A program made the position numbers and the translations under genes. Positions 61,845 through 64,000 of a DNA stretch of 64,000 bases are shown piece by piece. Under the pieces are notes generated by a model. The model did no database searches and was not told where the DNA came from. It saw nothing but the letters and a program-made list of their open reading frames with translations. Within the stretch, counting starts at the first letter, position 1. Each line of letters opens with the position of its first letter. The DNA is taken from positions 127,687,530-127,751,529 of the forward strand of contig OX457061.1 of NCBI GenBank assembly GCA_949752795.1. Direction: 5' to 3'. This DNA comes from Hyperoodon ampullatus. Lineage: Eukaryota; Chordata; Mammalia; Artiodactyla; Ziphiidae.

Positions 61845-62096
61845 TATATATGTCCATGCCTCTCTCTCGCTTTGTCACAGCTTACCAGCCGCATAGCACA
61901 GGGAGATTAGCTTGGTGCTTTGTGACCGACTGGAGGGGTGGGATAGGGAGGGTGGGAGGGAGACGCAAGAGGGAAGGGATGTGGGAACAGATGTATATGT
62001 GTGACTGATTCACTTTGTTATAAAGCAGAAACGAATACACCAATGTGAAGCAATTGTACTCCAATAAAGTTGTAAAAATGATAATAAGAAGAAGAC
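61845..62096 (+). mobile_element. Twin-primed L1 3' end (5' inversion), plus strand
   Basis: Bases 61845-61886 are L1 3' UTR in reverse (TATATATGTCCATGCC... AGCTTACC). From 61887 (AGCCGCATAGCACAGGG) to CCAATAAAGTTGTAAAAATG the same UTR runs forward. Target-site duplication CAAACGCAGAG at 61834-61844 and 62097-62107 encloses both parts, so this is a single insertion event. Confidence 0.94.
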
Positions 62097-62208
62097 CAAA
62101 CGCAGAGCGAAGGCTGCCGTGTGTCCTGCCCGCCATCCACCACAAGGTGGGGTGTCACTGCAGGACCCTGCTTCAGACGTGTGGGATCCCCATCCGATCA
62201 ACCATCCA

Positions 62209-62660
62209 TGTGTCGGGGGAAAAGGCGGGGGGAACAAACCCAGACTAAGTAAAGAGAGACTTTATTTAAAGACTCTTGCGATGGCGAGCATGCCTCAACC
62301 TCAAACTTGCAAGCGTCTCAGATCAAACAGAAGAAGGCTTTTCCTTTACAGGAAGGGGTGAGCAGGGCTAGAAGTACCTTTGTCGGGGAAGAGGTCAGTG
62401 GGGATTATGAGGCAGCAAAGCTGAGGACTTCGGAAATGTTTCTCTGCGTGGTTGACCCACTTACGTACCAAGCAGGAATGTGAGACCCTGCAGCCGTCTC
62501 TATGTTACGCAGAATTCCAGCCCTTTCACGGCTCTGGTCTGTGTTCTGATGTGTCGTCCGGGCCACTAGTTTGCTGCCCACCTACAATGTGCGTGCGGGA
62601 TGGCTTAGCCGGGAAATTACGGTTTTCGGTCTACAGAGCAGTTGTGTCCTTTTAAATGTG
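62209..62660 (-). mobile_element. Possible LTR, minus strand
   Basis: Begins TGTCGGGGGAAAAGG. It has a reverse poly(A) signal (GAGACTTTATTTAAAG) about 55 bases in and moderately GC-rich sequence beyond, an arrangement usual for LTRs read backwards. Its far end and family are not determined. Confidence 0.35.
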
Positions 62661-64000
62661 TGCGCCCAGAAATACCCGTGTGTGTGTTTAAATGTAAGTG
62701 GGCTGCCTCCTCACTCACTCAGCTCCGCGTGTCATTGATTTTTCCCTCCGGCTGTTGGGTCCTTTCCATGCGCTGACCTTCCTTCGTCCGCTCCCTGGGG
62801 CCTGTCTGTTGGGGGCCGGCCCTTCGTTGGCAGCCTTCTCTCACGGGGTGGGAAGAGCCTCCCTTTGGCTTTGCCTCAAAGCATCAGGGAGGCCCCCGGT
62901 CTCTGAGCCTTGAAAGAGGCCACTCCCCCCGCGGGTCCCTTAGCTGGGCTGGCCTCCATCGTGGAACCCAGCCCGCGGTGCCAGGGCTAGAGGGAGTGGG
63001 TCTTGACCTTCCCCAGAGCCTACGGTTGTCTGCGGCCAGGCTCTCAGACTCCGTCCCCTCCTGTCCATCCTCGGACCCCTAGCCTGTCCCTCCGTGGGGA
63101 CGGGAAGCCCCCGTCCTGACCTGCACCCCAACTTGAGACTACAACACTCACTGGACAATGAGGGGACACTAGAATGAAGTCCAACCTGGGGGGGGTGGTC
63201 ACTGCGTTTTGAGGGGTCAGAGTACCTGCCTTATGCTTCACCAGCCAACTTCCAGTTTAACCTAGAAAGAGTGACAGATTGGGAAAACAATTCAGAGAAA
63301 AATTCTTGTTTGCATTCAAACATCGAAATAGTATTGCCAGGAGTGGATATGTAAGGGAGGGCCAAGACGTGTATATTTTTCTGGTTGTGCGGATAAGTAT
63401 ACTTAAGTGCCAGTATCTGTTGTTTAACACATACCGTGTTACCCTTGAGATAGACACTTGTCTTTTCATGGATCTGTATCTCTAGTGATGTTTAAATCAA
63501 AGGTAATTTTCATAAAAATGGCCCCTGTTTACTGTCTGGAAATATAGAGTTTACTTTCTATGTTGTTAGACTGTTTGTGAATAGAATATTTATTTTCTTA
63601 TAAAATAACTCTGAAAACTTATATCTGTTTGATCTAACCTTATAGACTAATAGACAGTAAAAGTCAGAGAATGAGTTCAGGGATGGCGCTGGCAGCCTCT
63701 GAAGTGTGGGTGCAGAAGAGTGGAGAATGGTGTCCCCCCGGGTCTGCTTTGTCAATGCTTTCTGTCCTTAAACAATGTGAAATTCACTACTCTACTTTGC
63801 ACATGTAAAGTAATCTGCACATTCATATAGTCTAAGTTCTTTATTATTATTTTATATATATATAATTTAAATTATAAATTTTTCTGCACTGTTATGATGA
63901 GTAGAAATACAGATCAAGCCATGAAATCCCTTGTTTTCCTTTATCAGAGTCTTAGAGCCCAGCTCACGTATATTAATTGCAGAGCCACTCCTGGTCCTTA
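62661..64000. other. No gene seen; GC-rich then AT-rich unique sequence
   Basis: Bases 62700-63210 are GC-rich with frames on both strands lacking domains; the remainder is AT-rich. Nothing could be assigned. Confidence 0.45.

Larger units (their letters stand above)
58026..64000 (+). other. Presumed downstream intron of the SPOCK3-like gene
   Basis: No continuation beginning with the RFDTSILPICKDS block was seen in any frame before the window ends, so the next coding exon is inferred to lie beyond 64000. Confidence 0.55.

Noticed and set aside
61882..62361. Several frames around the twin-primed L1 and the possible LTR
   Set aside because: They cross the L1 inversion and poly(A) region and have no coding signature.
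1..64000. CRISPR array, operon, phage, plasmid or other compact gene system
   Set aside because: Repeat content, splice sites and SINE/L1 families show mammalian intronic DNA; no regularly spaced repeats or gene clusters were seen.
1..64000. tRNA, snRNA or other structural RNA genes
   Set aside because: The only tRNA-like promoter boxes seen belong to CHR SINEs; no U6, 5S, 7SK or cloverleaf tRNA was recognised by eye.

Overview
This is nuclear DNA of a mammal, almost certainly a cetacean (whale or dolphin). The main evidence is at least nine copies of the CpG-rich tRNA-derived SINE typical of cetaceans (CHR-2 type; head GGCTTCCCTGGTGGCGCAG, tail GAGAGGCCCGCGTACCGC plus poly(A)). There are six older CHR-1-like copies and many cetartiodactyl-style L1 elements. 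There is no bacterial, phage or organellar content, and no CRISPR array, operon or dense coding region.

Only one host coding segment can be supported: a 120-bp exon at 57906-58025 on the + strand. It has clean splice sites and encodes the segment ACSDLELREMASRLRDWFKA onward. This matches the start of the SPARC-like extracellular calcium-binding region of a testican, closest to SPOCK3 (testican-3). The rest of the window reads as intron on both sides of this exon. Nearly all other open reading frames are chance frames or relics inside L1, SINE or LTR copies.

Layout: 0.2-0.5 kb is a pyrimidine-rich (TCTCTG)n tract. 1.8-4.0 kb is a minus-strand L1 relic lacking most of ORF2 and carrying a CHR-1 SINE. 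4-13 kb is mostly unique sequence with SINEs, an old L1 tail, a 37/38-bp GC-rich tandem duplication and a 54-bp AT palindrome. 13.2-16.5 kb is a 5'-truncated minus L1. 17.3-19.5 kb is an old plus L1 with nested insertions. 19.5-31 kb is unique sequence with a solo LTR, CHR-2 copies and L1 pieces. 31.4-33.0 kb is minus L1 sequence, followed by a possible LTR. 34.7-35.3 kb is a second solo LTR related to the first. 36.7 kb holds a small retroposed LTR-transcript fragment. 37.3-40.4 kb is an old plus L1 broken by a younger minus L1 and a CHR-1. 44.8-46.7 kb is a plus L1. 47.1-54.8 kb is a full-length minus L1, with 5' UTR, ORF1, ORF2 and 3' UTR, carrying three later insertions. 54.8-60.4 kb is unique sequence with the SPOCK3-like exon. 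60.4-64 kb holds an MST-like LTR, an L1 piece, a twin-primed L1 tail and a possible LTR.

I found no evidence of a new gene system. The items most worth a second look are the divergent testican exon, the L1 nest with its YY1/ETS promoter end, the twin-primed L1, the poly(A)-tailed LTR fragment and the AT palindrome. Family names come from recognition by eye, and boundaries without a target-site duplication are approximate by tens of bases.
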